Source: Branchiostoma floridae (lineage: Eukaryota; Chordata; Leptocardii; Amphioxiformes; Branchiostomatidae). Taken from it: a DNA stretch of 28,596 nt. How positions within the stretch are numbered: position 1 is the stretch's first letter; each line of letters opens with the position of its first letter. The stretch lies in NCBI RefSeq assembly GCF_000003815.2, contig NC_049982.1:3627294-3655889 (forward strand). The letters run 5' to 3'. Of the stretch, positions 26,037 through 28,596 are shown in pieces. The notes below the pieces were generated by a model. That model was not told the DNA's origin. It saw only the letters and a list, made by a program, of their open reading frames with translations, and ran no database searches. The position numbers and the translations under genes are program-made.

Positions 26037-26190
26037 AAGATGAGCTGACAGGCACCGGATAAGCTGACAGGCACCGGATAAGCTGACAGGCACCGGATAA
26101 GCTGACAGGCACCGGATAAGCTGACAGGCACCGGATAAGCTGACAGGCACCGGATAAGCTGACAGGCACCGGATAAGCTAACAGGCCCCG
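26037..26190 (+). repeat. Homogeneous 19-bp satellite block (GATAAGCTGACAGGCACCG)
   Basis: Seven nearly identical 19-bp units in a row. The uniformity contrasts with the diverged main block at 26340-27884, so this block is a recent local amplification of one variant. Confidence 0.93.
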
Positions 26191-26350
26191 TGTCCCAGAT
26201 GGTCTATCTTTGGTAGAAAACACAGTTTGGAATGAATGGAATAATGGGCTAAATGCTATATCACGGCATAGGGAAATTTGGGGGCAACTTAAAATCCTTT
26301 ACTGTCAGGAGTTAGGGTAAGGGTTAGCGTTAACCTAATCAAGCCTCCAA
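26191..26350. other. Unique spacer between the satellite blocks
   Basis: About 160 bp of non-repetitive sequence, starting TGTCCCAGATGGTC, separate the two blocks. It includes GTTAGGGTAAGGGTTAGC near 26311. No gene is visible. Confidence 0.6.
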
Positions 26351-27884
26351 ATAAGCTAATCAAAACCCAGATAAGCTAACAGGCCCCGGATGAGCTAACC
26401 TAGGCCCCGGATTAGCTAACAGGCCCCTGATAAGCTAACAGGCCCCGGAAAAGTTAACAGGCGCCGGATAAGCTAACATGCCCCGGATAAGCTAACAGGC
26501 CCTGGATAAGTTAACAGGCGCCGGATAAGCTAACAGGCCCCAGATAAGCTAACAGGTCCTGGATAAGTTAACAGGCGCCGGATAAGCTAACAGGCCCCGG
26601 ATAAGCTAACCGAGGCCCCGGATTAGCTAACCGAGGCTCCGGATAAGCTGACAGGTCCAGGATAAGCTAACCAAGGTCCCGGATAAGCTAACAGGCCATG
26701 GATAAGTTAACAGGCGCCGGATGAGCTAACCGAGGCCCCGGGTAAGCTAACAGGTCCCGGATGAGCTAACCGAGGCCCCGGATGAGCTGACAGGCGCCAG
26801 GTAAGCTAACAGGTCCCGGATGAGCTGACCAGGCCCCGGATGAGCTAACAGGCCCCGGATAAGCTAACCAAGGTCCCGGATAAGCTAACAGGCCCCGGAT
26901 TAGCTAACAGGCCCCGGATAAGCTGACAGGCCCGGGATAAGCTAACCAAGGTCCCAGATAAGCTAACAGGCCCCGGATAAGCTAACAGGCCCCGGATAAG
27001 CTAACCAGGCCCCGGATGAGCTGACAGGCCCCGGATGAGCTAACAGGCCCCGGATAAGCTAACAGGCCCCGGATGAGCTAACAGGCCCTGGATAAGCTAA
27101 CCGAGGCCCCGGATAAGCTAACAGGCCCTGGATAAGTTAACAGGCGTCGGATAAGCCTACAGGCCCCGGAAAAGTTAACAGGCGCCGGATAAGCCAACAT
27201 GCCCCGGATAAGCTAACAGGCCCTGGATAAGTTAACAGGCGCCGGATTAGCTAACAGGCCCCGGATAAGCTAACCGAGGCCCCGGATTAGCTAACCGAGG
27301 CTCCGGATAAGCTGACAGGCGCCGGATAAGCTAACCAAGGTCCCGGATAAGCTAACAGGCCCCGGATAAGCTACCGGGCCCCGGATGAGTTAACAGGCGC
27401 CGGATAAGCTAACAGGCCCCGGATAAGCTAACAGGCCCCGGATAAGCTAATAGGTCCCGGATAAGATAACCAAGGTCCCGGATAAGCTACCGGGCCCCGG
27501 ATAAGCTAACAGGCTCCGGATAAGCTAACAGGCCCCGGAAAAGTTAACAGGCGCCGGATAAGCTAACACGCCCCGGATAAGCTAACAGGCCCTGGATAAG
27601 TTAACAGGCGCCGGATAAGCTAACAGGCCCCGGATAAGCTAACCGAGGCCCCGGATTAGCTAACCGAGGCTCCGGATAAGCTGACAGGCGCCGGATAAGC
27701 TAACCAAGGTTCCGGATAAGCTAACAGGCCCCGGATAAGCTACCGGGCCCCGGATAAGCTAATAGGTCCCGGATAAGATAACCAAGGTCCCGGATAAGCT
27801 ACCGGGCCCCGGATAAGCTAACAGGCTCCGGATAAGCTAACAGGCTCCGGATAAGCTAACAGGCTCCGGATAAGCTAACAGCTA
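26351..27884 (+). repeat. 19-21-bp GATAAG satellite with higher-order structure
   Basis: About 75 units of GATAAGCTAACAGGCCCCG with length variants (AACCGAGG, AACCAAGG) and base variants (GTTAAC, GGCGCCG, CTACCGGG). Long stretches with the same order of variants recur: a run starting GGAAAAGTTAACAGGCGCC appears at 26447, 27168 and 27537, that is, at offsets of 721 and 369 bp. Most units hold a GGATAAG word, a GATA-factor type motif, which may be coincidental. Confidence 0.92.
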
Positions 27885-28596
27885 TCCGTTATGCAGTGTG
27901 CAGAACTGTAACTAAAACACAGGACTGTTGCTCCAGAAACACGGGACGAGGTGTAGTTATACTGTGTGCAGAAATGTAACAGAAGCACAGGTCTGTTGTT
28001 CCAGAAACTTGTGCGATAGGACGAGGTGTAGTTATGCTGTGTGCAGAAATGTAACAAAAAGCACAGGTCTGTTGTTCCAGAAACTTGTGCGATAGGACGA
28101 GGTGTAGTTATGCTGTGTGCAGAAATGTAACAAAAATCACAGGACTGTTGTTCCAGAAACATGTGCGATAGGACGAGGTGTAGTTATGCTGTGTGCAGAA
28201 ATGGAACAAACACAGGAGTGTTGCCTCAGAAAAGTTTAAGTCAGGATGAGGCATATCTATGTGTGTACAGAATTGTAACAGAAACACAGGACTGTTGTTC
28301 CAGAAACATGTGCGATAGGACGAGGTGTAGTTATGCTATGTGCAGAAATGTAACAAACACCGGAGTGTTGCCTCAGAAAAGTTTAAGTCAGGATGAGGCA
28401 TATCTATGTGTGTGCAGAATTGTAACAGAAATACAAGACTGTTGTCCCAGAAACGGTTATGACAAGACGAGGTGTAACTAACGGTTATGACAAGACGAGG
28501 TGTAACTATGTGTGTACAGAATTGTAACAGTAACACAGTACTGTTGTACTAGAAACGTCTATGACAAGACCAGGTGTAACTATGTGTGTACAGAAA
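27885..28596 (+). repeat. About 60-75-bp tandem array running off the window
   Basis: About ten units with GTGTGCAGAAATGTAACA, ACACAGGACTGTTGTTCCAG and GGACGAGGTGTAGTTATG. A subtype with CCTCAGAAAAGTTTAAGTCA occurs twice (28205-28260 and 28362-28420), and the last units change to TATGACAAGACGAGGTGTAAC. The array is still continuing at the right edge. Frames through it on either strand are repeat artefacts. Confidence 0.9.

Noticed and set aside
26037-27884. Centromeric satellite
   Set aside because: The array is short (under 2 kb), next to a housekeeping gene, and nothing indicates a centromere.

Overview
The window looks like invertebrate-chordate genomic DNA, most likely amphioxus (Branchiostoma). 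It is intron-rich and eukaryotic and holds the 3' two-thirds of one conserved gene, MED25 (Mediator complex subunit 25), on the + strand. The species guess is an inference. It rests on the deuterostome-like MED25 architecture, CR1/L2-type retrotransposons with short A-rich tails, tRNA-headed SINEs, and minisatellites that overlap exon-intron junctions, which I recall being reported in amphioxus as 'mirages'. No bacterial-type genes, rRNA or functional tRNA genes are visible.

Layout. 1-970: unassigned DNA with a poly-C run. 971-1096 and 4915-4947: two pieces of one telomere-like CCCTAACCCCCA array, split by a 5'-truncated non-LTR retrotransposon (about 1097-4914). That retrotransposon is itself split by a 1.54-kb foldback element (2698-4239) flanked by TTAA duplications. 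5396-22682: twelve MED25 exons that join in one open frame of 600 codons plus a stop. They encode a Pro/Gln/Ser-rich linker, the ACID/PTOV activator-binding domain (exons 4-7), a Gln-rich tail with an LXXLL box, and an acidic-hydrophobic C-terminus. The N-terminal VWA domain must lie upstream of the window. A poly(A) signal follows at 23143. 23896-25462: a second, decayed retrotransposon fragment carrying a SINE with a clear 10-bp target duplication. 26037-27884: a 19-bp GATAAG-rich satellite with higher-order structure. 27885-28596: another tandem array running off the window.

The striking theme is that almost every MED25 intron is occupied by minisatellites, and at least eight arrays contain the splice junction itself: exon edge plus donor, or acceptor plus exon start, copied many times. 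Where this happens, the copy that keeps the exon intact is always the first donor or the last acceptor. MED25 therefore keeps its frame while its introns have grown through dozens of decoy splice sites. One array, at the exon 6 acceptor, has a 60-bp unit with no stop codon, so use of an upstream acceptor would insert 20 in-frame residues into the ACID domain.
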